NCBI GenBank assembly: GCA_036936605.1
Contig: JAUPFV010000001.1
Span: forward strand, 216,967,530 to 217,031,529
Direction of reading: 5' to 3'
Length of the DNA stretch: 64,000 bases
Source of the DNA: Limnanthes douglasii subsp. nivea
Lineage: Eukaryota > Streptophyta > Magnoliopsida > Brassicales > Limnanthaceae
Positions 10,554 through 20,119 of this stretch are shown here, one piece after another; position 1 is the first letter of the stretch, and each line of letters begins with the position of its first letter. Both the position numbers and the translations under genes were made by a program. Below the pieces are notes generated by a model, which had not been told where the DNA came from, ran no database searches, and saw only the letters and a program-made list of their open reading frames with translations.

Positions 10554-11640
10554 ATGGGCTTTAAGCATTGCCACTTGCCTTTTAAATACATGGGATCTGT
10601 TATCAATACAAGCAAGAGGGTTAGTGATTTTGAAGATCTTATTGCCAAAACAACAAATAAGTTATCTGGATGGGACCATAAAATCCTATCAGTTGGTGGC
10701 AGTTTAATTTTGGCAAAGTCTGTTCTATCTACCTATCCCTTTTTCACTTGCCAAAACACTGAAATCCCTAAAACTATCATTAGAAGGCTGGAAATCATGT
10801 ATAACAAATTTCTTTGGGGAACTAACTCTATTAAAACCTCTACTCACTGGTGTAAATGGTCTAAGCTTTGTAAAAACTATGACGATGGTGGTCTTAATCT
10901 AAGAAGGTTAGAGGATATGGCGGATGTCTTCTCTGCTATGATTTGGTTTAATTTGAGGAAGCAAGCCTCTATGTGGGCTACCTTTCTTAAATCAATTTAC
11001 TTCAAAAACCAGCATCCCATGTTGGTTCCTTTACACCCTAAAAGCTCTCACATATGGAGAAGAATTTGGAGGGTGAGAGATAGGGCAGAAAACTTCAGTT
11101 TTTGGCATGTTAATGCTGGCAGAGTGGACATAAAGATAAATAGATGGTGCTCTGGTAATACCTTCATCACTTTCAAAAATGGTGAAGACAGATTCCTATA
11201 TGCAACTTCTACGGTTCAAGAGTATTGGGATGAGGGCCTATGGAATATTTCTAAGCTAGAGACTGTCTTGAATCATGATCAAATTCAAAAAACTCTCAAG
11301 ATTTGTCTTAACATCACAGTTAAGGACTCGATCAGCTGGACTCTTAGTGATGATGGGCAGTTTAACACTAAAGCTACTTGGAATGAGCTCAGGAAAAAAA
11401 GAAACAAATCTAACCTGTATACAAGAACCTTGAGTAAGACGACTCCTCTTAAATTCTCCTTCATGCTCTGGAGAACTCTTAAAAGCTGGGTTCCTACTAA
11501 CAACGTCCTGCAAAAGAGAAACTTGCAATTAGCTTAAAAGTGTCAGAGCTATAATAACACAGAAAGTATAAATCATGTGTTTGTAGATTGTCAGGAGGCT
11601 TGGAGGGTCTGGGTTTACTTTGCTGCTCATTTCAGAATCT
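10554..11640 (+). pseudogene. LINE zf-RVT region remnant
   Basis: The long open stretch 10554-11537 contains HLPFKYMGSVINTSKR, KLSGWDHKILSVGGSL and NKFLWGTN, characteristic of the region after the RT in plant LINEs. It is followed by the tryptophan-rich FSFMLWRTLKSWVPT and, past a stop at 11535-11537, a cysteine/histidine cluster (CQSYNNTESINHVFVDC), the degenerate zf-RVT zinc-binding module. Likely function in the ancestor is nucleic-acid binding next to the RT. Confidence 0.82.
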
Positions 11641-11969
11641 AAACCACTAAAATTATGACTCTTCCTCACTTGGTGAGGACCTGGTACTGTTCCACAAGCA
11701 AGGAGATTCACCTACCTACGATTCTTCATTCGATCATAGTATGGGTGATTTAGCAGACCATAAACAAAAAGAAGATGGAAAGCAAGGCCATAAGCTCTGA
11801 TGACATGATCAACCAAACCATGTTCATTCTCTCAAACCTAGATAGGGATTGTCTGCTGAAGAAAAAATATTGGGGTAAAGATGGAAAAGTTGGGGTTTCT
11901 ATAGGCTGTGTAAATCACTTAATTAAACCTAATGTTCCAGTCTCCCTAAGCTAGAACAGTCCTAAACTA

Positions 11970-12437
11970 GGTCGTTACAAACTAAACTCGGATGGTGCAT
12001 ATACTAAGTCTGGTGAATGCTACGGTGGAGGTTTGGTCAGAGATAATGCTGGTGTGATCATCTTTGCCTACGAGAGAGTTTACGGAAAGGGGAACTCCAT
12101 CATTGCTGAGACCAGATCTATGCTCGATGGTCTCCAGTTGTGTTTTGAAAAGGGTATTAGATCTCTGGACGTTGAAACTGATTGTTGCATTCTTGCTCAA
12201 ATGCTGCTCACATGGAGAACTCCATGGTATCTTAAAGCTTCGCTAACTTGTTGGTACAATCTGATCTCCTCCAACATGAAAGTGATTCACGTTTTCAGAG
12301 AACATAATGAAGCAGCAGATTACCTTGCTAAGCTCTCTCTTGAATATAACAGAAACTCATACTTCGAAGGAAATAAAGTCCTGGATAGATTGAGAGCGAT
12401 CACATTCCTAGAGGGTCTACCTAAGGACCAACACTGA
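11970..12437 (+). pseudogene. LINE C-terminal plant RNase H-like domain
   Basis: The residues KLNSDGAYTKSGECYGGG, then AETRSMLDGLQLC, VETDC and EHNEAADYLAKLS follow the D-E-D-D order of RVT_3/RNase H domains found at the C-end of plant L1-like elements. The frame 12033-12437 is open to a TGA, but it is disconnected from upstream frames. Confidence 0.8.
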
Positions 12438-12978
12438 GACTTAGGGTTGAATGCTTATCTGGAATAAGTTTTCTCCTCAATCTATGGTTTTTCTGTATCG
12501 ATCTTCTTCATCGGATTTTGTTTCAGTTCTCCGATTCATGCAAAGGTTGTTTTGGGTTTTCAAAGGATTCCAATTTCAGGTCTTTAACAATGGTTTTTTG
12601 ATTCTGGTCTTGGGCAAGGTTTGAGGGTTGTTTTTGGGTCGTCTTTGTGGATTGGATTTAGGGTTTTCCGTATAAAGAGGCAAACTGTGAGAAGACGAAA
12701 AGAGAAAAAAAGAGGCTAGGATTTCGATTTGGGAATTTGTTTTGATGTTAATCTATCCTAGCCGTTAATTCAGTGTGTACTTTTGGATAAATGTTGATAA
12801 AAAGCCCAATAGTTTACTTAAAAAAAATTAGTACTCTAAAAAAATCTAGAGCTTGAAAACTAAGTGGTCTAAATTATCAAATCTTGATATTTTTAATCTT
12901 ATCAATTTATATTCAGTCACCTAGCCTTATAAATAGATAGATTTTTCACTCAAAGGGGTTAAAGGAGGTAGAGAAAAG
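12438..12978. other. Non-coding stretch: probable LINE 3' tail and flank
   Basis: T-rich sequence after the LINE stop (12480-12700) is probably its 3' UTR; a short A-rich run lies near 12700-12712. No gene, target duplication or second element was recognised up to the tRNA gene. Confidence 0.4.
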
Positions 12979-12983
12979 AAAAA
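12979..12983 (-). terminator. Pol III terminator of the first tRNA-Ile
   Basis: A run of five T on the minus strand, 13 bases after the tRNA 3' end. This is the usual RNA polymerase III stop. Confidence 0.6.
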
Positions 12984-12995
12984 TATTAGATATTT

Positions 12996-13069
12996 TGGCC
13001 CATGCAGGTCTCGAACCTGCGACCTTCGCGTTATTAGCACGACGCTCTAACCAGCTGAGCTAATAGGCC
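12996..13069 (-). tRNA. tRNA-Ile (anticodon AAT)
   Basis: A 74-nt gene on the minus strand starting GGCCTATTAGCTCAGCTGG, with a 7-bp acceptor stem, D-loop box A (TAGCTCAGCTGG), anticodon loop CTAATAA (anticodon AAT), T-loop box B (GGTTCGAGACC) and discriminator A. There is no intron, and CCA is not encoded, as expected in plants. It is identical over all 74 positions to the gene at 55014-55087. It sits about 170 bp before a decayed asparaginase copy, as the other tRNA sits before the intact one. Confidence 0.96.
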
Positions 13070-13239
13070 GATTGTATTAGATGGACATTTAGCATTTTAA
13101 CAAGCATGGAATTCTTCGATTACTGAAATTAGAGTTTATTTATACAGTGAACTATTCCGTTATAACATTATATAAGTATATGCTAGAGAATAAAAAACAA
13201 AGCCTTTGTCTAAGTGAAAGGCATATTGCGTCAGCTAAG

Positions 13240-14040
13240 GTCTCTATTGGAGTTCCACTGAACATAATTTTCATCTTACTAAGAATTATCTGCCTTGCTA
13301 AGCCTGCATTTTTCACTACCTTGACCTCTGTGTGCTCGCTCGCGAATCCGATAAACACCCTTTGGATGTCGTCGAACTTGTTGTATGCCATATCTATAAT
13401 AAATTTCGCAACTTTCAAGTTTATTGAGTTGTTTCTAGAAAGAAACTGAATTTCTCATACTAGTAACAAACACGCACACCTTTAGATTTGTTGGAACCAT
13501 TTACGACCTATGCATGTTTGGTTGCTTGTTTCACAATTTTGTTGGTTTTAGGCTGAAATTATTTGGTTGGTTCGGTCATTGATCAGACTTAGGTTATGTG
13601 ATTTTGCTTGTAAGATCTCGTATAGCCTTACTTTCCAAGAATTATAAATTTTGTTACGGTTCTTTATCCATTGGTTCGTATATGGATAAGTTTTGGTAAG
13701 GACAGACTTAGCCACTGTTGATATGGATTTATATATGGCCTCACCACTGTTGTTAACCCTATCTTCTTAGCTCGATTAGCCAAGGAAAAGTGTTCTCATG
13801 TATATCTTGTTTTCAATGGACAGGCTTTTACTCGAGAACATGTCGCTACCAATTCAAATCTTTATATGCTTAGCTTATGAACATGTCTTGCATTAACCAT
13901 TGTGCGACGGGAAATGTCGTGTAACCTTATGCTGTTTCTTGTACATTTTGATTATACAATAACTATTCAAACTATTAATGGTGATGGCTTGTACAGGTTG
14001 ATTATACAATAACTATTCAAACTATTAATCGTGATGGTTT
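13240..14040 (+). pseudogene. Decayed isoaspartyl peptidase/L-asparaginase gene copy
   Basis: Blocks in order match the intact gene at 58329-59913. The end of exon 1 is at about 13300-13390 (CTTTGGATGTCGTCGAACTT and a GT donor). Intron 1 sequence is at about 13430-13690 (GTTAGGTTGAAATTAT-like, TTGCTTGTAA). An exon 2 piece (13720-13850) contains CTCGATTAGCCAAGGAAAAG and GCTTTTACTCGAGAACA. Intron 2 is recognised by TCTTGCATTAACCATTGTG, and the exon 4 start is GTTGATTATACAATAAC. Exon 3 and the rest of exon 4, including the nucleophile Thr, are missing. Because introns are kept, it arose by DNA duplication, not by retroposition. It resembles the second intact copy more than the first. Confidence 0.8.
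13941..14040 (+). repeat. Tandem 50-bp duplication at the end of the asparaginase pseudogene
   Basis: Units 13941-13990 and 13991-14040 each contain TTGATTATACAATAACTATT, the intron 3/exon 4 border region. They differ at about five positions. The right unit abuts the aORF relic. Confidence 0.85.
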
Positions 14041-15318
14041 ATCCAATCAAGAGAGAAACTATTACACTCCTCTAAGGAGACCCAAACGTTTTTTTTAAGT
14101 CTCTTTTGTATTCTAATTCTAGACAAAGAAAACCCTATCCATCAATATTGATTTTTTTTTCTGCGATATTTTTCTTTCCCATCACATTTAGATATCGTGG
14201 ATCATTTTATGTGGTATCAATTTAGAAGTTGTACAATTACTATTAAAAATGCACTAACCAAACGCGGTTGGCTAAACATGTTTGGGCGAGAGGAAGAGAG
14301 AAAAAAAAGTCAAATTTTTTGTTGGGTTGTCTGCCTCCTCATGTACGGTTGTTGTTACTCACTCTACCGAGTACAGAGGGGTTTACCCTTACATCAAGCG
14401 CAACATTCCCTCGGAACCTACGTCGACTGCCCAATCGTTTACGTCACCCAGTCATTCTCCTCAACCAATCAGGTCATCCCAATCCCAAGGGGCCACCAAC
14501 CATAGATTTCCTTCCATTTTCAAGGCTTTAAGATCGGACATTGATGAGAGTATTTTGTGCAAAGTTAATACTCTCTAAGGAAAAAAACCTCTTAAAAAAA
14601 TAAGCCGACAGAATAATCCATACTTATTAGAAACTCTTCTTCACAAGTTCCGAACAGAGGTTAAGAATGTACTGCTCTCACAACTGAACTCCCGTTCGGG
14701 TCAAATATGGGAGAAAACCCTATAACTTTAGCAATTGAGTTCTCTTGACCTGAGGAAGAAAACCTCGGTACATCTTTGTCGGAGAGGTGAAGTCTGTTAT
14801 AGATGAGCTAGTCGATGTAAAATCCAATTGTGACAAGTTACAAGCTAATTAGAAAAGTTTACAATCATCCAATTCTAAGAAGACAACCTCAATAAGGAAC
14901 CAGCAAACGATAATAGAGTTACCCTTGAGCGTCTGTCGAATGAAAATAAAAACCACGAGGCTCTTATCAAGAAGCAAGATGATGAGATTACCTCTCTCAA
15001 AGCTAAATTTACTCAAGAGATAGTCGATGCTGTAGAGGTATATGCCGAAATGGTGATAGACTCTTTGCAAGGGAAGGATGACTCAATAAAATCGGACATG
15101 GTGTTGCTATTTCATAAGAAATTCCCTAAGTTAGCTCTTTGGGATTTGTGGGGACATGTGCCGGTGGATTTTCAGCCTCACAACATACCTTTAGCCGATC
15201 AGCTTGGTATTTCTTATGATTCATCCGATGATGGTTCTGATGATAGCAATGAATAAGCCTCCGATGGTGAGAGTTTGGAAGATAAAGAGGAAGGAAATAC
15301 CGATGAGAACGAGCCCTA
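14041..15318 (+). pseudogene. Relic of a retrotransposon antisense gene (aORF), element III family
   Basis: Conceptual reading resembles the aORF of elements I, II and IV at both ends. Near 14230-14280 it reads IKNALTKRGWLN (compare ARNALIKGGWLN), and at 15050-15256 DSLQGKDDSIKSDMVLLFHKKFPK followed by an Asp/Ser-rich acidic tail, in one short open frame. The middle is full of frameshifts and the conserved domain is deleted. It is in plus orientation, so the parent element would be minus. A second relic of the same type lies at 24770-25890. The parent LTRs and pol were not found here. Confidence 0.7.
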
Positions 15319-18210
15319 AGGAAAATATATTTTGATGTACTTGTTTCTATGCAAGCCCTTGATGTTTGCAAAGCATTTTGGTATTTCAATCAAATATTTT
15401 TGTGCAAGTCCTTGGCATGGCCAATGCATTTTGTAGTTTTCTCTTTGATTTCATTAAGTCATTGGATCACCCAAGTCACTTTATATTATAATAAATTTAT
15501 CAACTTGATTTACCTCTTTATATATTCTTATCTTCATTTATTAATATTAGTTTATCCGAATATAATTAATCTTAGGACATGATTCATTCGAAGGTAATTA
15601 AAACTTGAGACATGTAATCCATTCAAAGGCAATTCATTCAAAGGCAGTAAACACTTGATACACTTAAGCAATTCGAAGGTAATCCATTTGAAGGTAATCT
15701 ATTCGAAGGCTAAATCATGCAAATGAAGTCGCTTAGCTCTTGTACCACCTTCCAAAATAGGCCGTAGTAGACCATGTATCTCTTGAATATTCACCAATTA
15801 TTGAGCGACATAGAGGGAATAGTAAGCTTTTTTAATATCTTAAGACTTCATTGTAGCATTTATCCAAGCTACCTCACATAATGCTCTAACGTCACATAAT
15901 TTTCCATATGGCATGGATAATGCCTACAATATAATAATGAATTTTTATATAAAAAAATACAAACAAAAAATAAAACTTACATCACGATCTTTGAATATAG
16001 TAAAGACTCACAGATTTTGTCTATAGTCTCTTGATTCGAACAAAAATAAATAGGTGCATATCTACACATGGTCGAATGAGTGATATCATATGAAATAAAT
16101 TATGTAGTCAAATTCACGGGAAAATTATAGTATATACATATATCTTTAACATTCCGAGAAAACCAAGAAAACCCGATGTGGCGTGTAAACAACTCTTATA
16201 AATATGGTAATATAACTTGGCTAATACCATATGAACCAGTTATACCTACCCGCGGTGTTATAGTTCTCAATGAAATGTGGATACTCGGGAGAAATACTGT
16301 TACCCGTCTTGTTCGCAAGAATGTCAACAACCAAACATATGCAACATATACCCCATCGTGGCATGAATAATCACTTCATCATTAATCATATCATCGTAAT
16401 ATTTTATTTACATTTACATTTCATACAAAAAAATTGAGACAAATTTGTTTGCCATTAAAACCAAGGCTATGCTTTAGTTCATTAGTAAGATCTTGGTAAT
16501 CTACACTAAGTAATCAAGCAAACAGGCCAGCATGTTAAGTTTTACTAGAAAATGTTGCAAGATCGAACCTCTAGCATATGACAATAATACTGTGATGGTG
16601 TGTACGTTGTTGAACGTAGCCCTTCATCTCACTAAAAGAGAAATGGAAATAATTGGTTTTTAGAAGCCACATATTCAAGAATGTATCGAGTAAGTGAACG
16701 TTGGTAGACCAACGCGAGAGACAAACGAGAAGGGGACCGAAATACATCCCCCCTAACATGATCTCTAATCTGACTCTGACGAGTAAGATCCTACTGGCGA
16801 TGGGTAACATACATAGTCAAGCATCGCAAAAAGACTCTTTCCTACAAAATATAATAAGAAAATTAATGATAAGGTAAAATAGAATGAACAACAAGATAAA
16901 CAACCAAAAGAAGTTAAAAATACAACACTAACAATAAACAAATTATTCTTGAAATTTTATATTATTATTGAAGACGTTATACGACTCGTGGGTCTTCTAG
17001 TCATTAAAGTTGGAGTACAGATCTGGAACGTGACTGTTGACTTTGTGAAAAAACTTGTTCTATTTAATTCGACCCTCGACAACAAGAATACGAGCACGAC
17101 GATGGATTTTAGCACTGCGTGAAGTCTGATGAGGCGCATTCTATTATTGTTCGATGATCTCATGTTCTGACTCGAATGAGAAGTGTGAACGATAAAGTGG
17201 CATCATGAAATTATAATTATTTATTATATAAGTAAAAGATAAAGATACAACCAAAAATTATCTTAAACAATTGGTGGACATAAAAACATGTCTCAAATAA
17301 TAGATAAACATAAAAAATTGTACTGTAAGAGAATTTGAAGTGTAATGAAATTAATCAAAATTTAAAGCCTTTCACAGGAAAAAACACGCATCAATCATGT
17401 TGATTTTGTGAAAAGTTGTGTATGATTGACGTGCAATTTAGCACATAAACTAGCATGCAATTCTAATGATTTTGCGTACGAATTGTGTAAAGAACACCCA
17501 ATTTTGTGTGTTATGGTTGTGACAAGCCGACTATTCGTTGCACGACTGGTGCGTCAAAACACCAAAAACAACCATGGTGGTTTGAAACTCTAAATCCTAT
17601 AATAGACGACTATTTCTTACAAATAAACATCCAAAATGAAAATCTATGACTAACCTAAACAATAAAACTGACTATAAATCAAACAAACAACCATATATAT
17701 ATATATCAGTATTTTTGTAAACTAAAATTTCAAACTCAAATATCTGTAAATATATAACTCGAAATTAAAAAAAAACATTTCACATATGAAGTAATACGTA
17801 CACTAGCAATGTTGTGAATCTCAATTTGAAATCTCAAGCTTGTAGAATGGGTTAATATGAGTGGTTTTGGGTTACTGTATAATGGTGTTTTGGGATCGAG
17901 ATCTAACAAAATAAGATCGATATCCAACATGGTATATATCCAACAAAATTAGGTCGTGATGTACTCTAGCTCAAAATATGAATATGTTTTATTTGCACGT
18001 AGTCTTTTATCATTATCATTCTTTACATGTATTCCTTCGGATTTTATTAAGAGACTAAGGAATAATTTTATTAGTGATTTATCTTACACTAATGGAGCCA
18101 TTAGATTCACACTTATGTATAATTTTCAAGAGATTATAAAACATATATAACGACAACACAAATTTTGTTTTTCAAATTATATTTTTTTAATGTATATTTT
18201 ATTAGTTATT
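15319..18210. other. AT-rich stretch without a recognised gene
   Basis: From 15319 to about 15500 it keeps homology to the sequence after the aORF relic in element III (25905-26060). From 15585 to 15712 several degenerate copies of ATTCGAAGGTAAT follow at irregular spacing. A run of TA dinucleotides is at about 17693-17706. Short frames at 16176-16370 (plus) and 16571-16810 (minus) show no family I can name. Nothing else supportable was seen. Confidence 0.5.
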
Positions 18211-18215
18211 TATAT

Positions 18216-18577
18216 TGATAAGGATAAAAGTTGTTCGGAGGGTATTTTTAGTAAATGTTTAGATAATGTATTAAATTCAGGATAGAGGGTATAGAGATAA
18301 TTGAGATACTTGTATTTAATATTGACTTTTTATATAATAATTTTGGATTTATGGCCAACCGGGTCGAGTGACGAATATGGATCAAACCTATGAGTCTCCA
18401 AGCCCACAAAACCATTATATACTATAATATTTTATAATTAATTGCATAGCTAGCTCACAACTTAGTCACTATACATACAACTTAGTTAGTATGAACTTTA
18501 TTCTGGCTCTAAATGCCTCCTAAGATAAATCTGACCCACTTGTTGTTTGTTTCCCTCAAGGATTTATAACCCTATCA
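18216..18577 (-). repeat. 3' LTR of element III
   Basis: 362 bp, alignable with 40266-40650 through shared blocks such as TAGAGATAATTGAGATACTT and CATGAGTCTCCAAGCCCACA-like sequence. It starts TGATAAGG and ends CCTATCA. It is preceded by TATAT, the left target duplication. Confidence 0.88.
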
Positions 18578-18959
18578 TCTAGCCCTGTTAGCTCTCTCAA
18601 AGGTATTTTGGGAGAGCTAATCGATACATATATGATGAAGTCATTTGGAAATGGATACTATCCAAAGGTTGTAGCTTTTAACCAGTTGTTTTTTGGGACA
18701 CATGTTTATCCTCTATTGGAGCCACGAACTCGTTTTACCATAGATAAAACCATACAATCAAAAGAGAGAAACGATTACACTCCTCTAGAGCTCCCTAGCT
18801 ACTACTTTCGGTTCCAAGCCCCCAGCAGGACACTCAAACGTTTTTTAGTCTTTTATTTAAACTTTTTTTAATTTTTTCATTGTAGATATTTTTAGAGAGA
18901 GAAAGAGTTTGTATTCTAATTATAGACAAAAAAAATTCTCCACGATTGATATTTTCAAC
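18578..18959. other. 3' non-coding part of element III
   Basis: The segment 18740-18959 matches 14041-14160, the sequence just before the aORF relic, so it is the leader side of the antisense gene. A short open frame at 18608-18871 has no recognised homology. Confidence 0.5.
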
Positions 18960-19264
18960 AATCACTTCATCAAACACAAGAGTTGACCCTCGAAGTTCAT
19001 GAAGATACAAAACTAATTGATATTTCTTAGCCTCAGATATTTCTGTCATCTGATTTGCCACCGGTTGTGAATCTGTCTATAATAGAACTGATTTCGCCCA
19101 ACAAATACTCGCAAGCCTTAAACCACCTAATGCATCCTCATATTCAGCCTCATTAGTCGATGCATGAAATCCAAATCGAATGGCCTGGTACATAGCTTCT
19201 CCAGAAGAGAGAATCAATTAAACCCCAACGCTTGATCCTAATATACTAGAACCACCATCAATTT
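18960..19264 (-). pseudogene. RNase H fragment of element III
   Basis: On the minus strand the reading starts DGGSSILGSSVGV next to the insertion of element IV, and continues with AIRFGFHASTNEAEYEDALGG-like residues, TDSQPVANQMTEISEAKKYQ and LRGSTLVFDEV. This matches the RNase H of elements I and II (FRASNNESEYEAAIAGLKLA). It is interrupted by stops. In the element it lies on the 3' side of the aORF relic, which is not the normal order. Confidence 0.75.
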
Positions 19265-19672
19265 TGGTGAGGATAATTATCGCCTGAGGGTAGGCTTGTA
19301 ATTTGTTTGGTGTTTTAAAGAAGTATGTAGGTGTTTAATATTTAGAGTAGAGAGTAGAGGGAGAGTTAAGCTGGCTGGTTGCAGTTAATTTTCATTACCC
19401 ATATTTAATGCAGGTGGTTGGGTATTTATACCCTTACACTTGGGACCTTATGGGCTTTCGGGTCATGTTTAATGGACCCGGGTCATTTTTAAAGACCCAT
19501 GAGCTCTAAGTAGGAGAGCAAGTAGCTTAGTCGAGAAGTGTTTAGGTTTTTTAGTACTTTTGTCATAGTTCGAACAGTCCCATTGGCTAAGTGTTCGAAG
19601 TGCTCTGTCCGGTCCGGAGGGCTAGGTCCAATATGTCCCTGTCCGGGGAGTAAGCAGAATTCGGACTCATCA
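19265..19672 (-). repeat. 3' LTR of element IV
   Basis: 408 bp, TGGTGAGG...ACTCATCA on the plus strand. It is followed inward by the polypurine tract complement GGAGCCCCTTTTTT (19673-19686). A TATA box (TATAAATA on the minus strand) lies near 19423-19433. Confidence 0.93.
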
Positions 19673-20011
19673 GGAGCCCCTTTTTTAGGTGTTTGTCCAA
19701 ATTCCTTTGTCAAAAACCTGAAAAACTGTCCGACATCAGGGGTGGTTTTAATCCGGACAGGTCTGTCAATTTGGGCTATGGGTTTATCCGGACTGATAAA
19801 GCTTCACGAATCCAAAACGGTTTTTGCCAGAGATCGTGGGACACGTGTTGCTTTCTGGATGGTTGCTTCAGCTGTTTTTTCACCTTGAATTTCGAACCCA
19901 CCTTCTTCGAAAAGCAACCTCTTAATTAAAGGTGGTGACATCAGCGCCGTCTTTAATCATTACCAATCTTTTCGAATTCTCCTAGGAATCAAACTCATTT
20001 TTCAGATTTAC

Positions 20012-20019
20012 TATAAATT
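20012..20019 (+). promoter_or_regulatory. TATA box of the antisense gene, element IV
   Basis: TATAAATT, 101-108 bp upstream of the aORF start at 20120, matching the position in elements I and II. A G-box (19840-19849) lies farther upstream. Confidence 0.5.
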
Positions 20020-20119
20020 CAAACTCACTTTCCATTGTTTTACCATCTTTCTCATATTTACTCTGCACTACTTTCTTAAAGCTTTCTCTCTCTAAAGCAA
20101 AAATTTACCCAGGTAGTTT

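Larger units (their letters stand above)
8428..12437 (+). mobile_element. Decayed L1-type LINE, 5' part displaced by element I
   Basis: One former ORF2 runs in plus orientation through several frameshifts and stops. Order: APE-type endonuclease (8428-9060), linker (9193-9474), reverse transcriptase (9577-10512), zf-RVT-like region (10554-11640) and a C-terminal plant RNase H-like domain (11970-12437). The sequence right after the LTR already reads as endonuclease frame (KVTQARIKSI, then LALQEPM), so the missing 5' end should lie beyond the 5' LTR of element I. No clear poly(A) tail or target duplication was found at the 3' end. Confidence 0.85.

Noticed and set aside
12996..13069. tRNA-derived SINE rather than a tRNA gene
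   Set aside because: All stems and boxes are perfect, there is a pol III terminator, no SINE body or tail follows, and the sequence is identical to the second gene.
16176..16370. 64-codon frame in the AT-rich stretch
   Set aside because: No family resemblance and no splice-compatible neighbours; probably chance or deep transposon decay.
18608..18871. 87-codon plus-strand frame as a gene
   Set aside because: It lies in the 3' non-coding part of element III, has no recognisable motif, and part of its DNA matches non-coding flank at 14,041-14,160.
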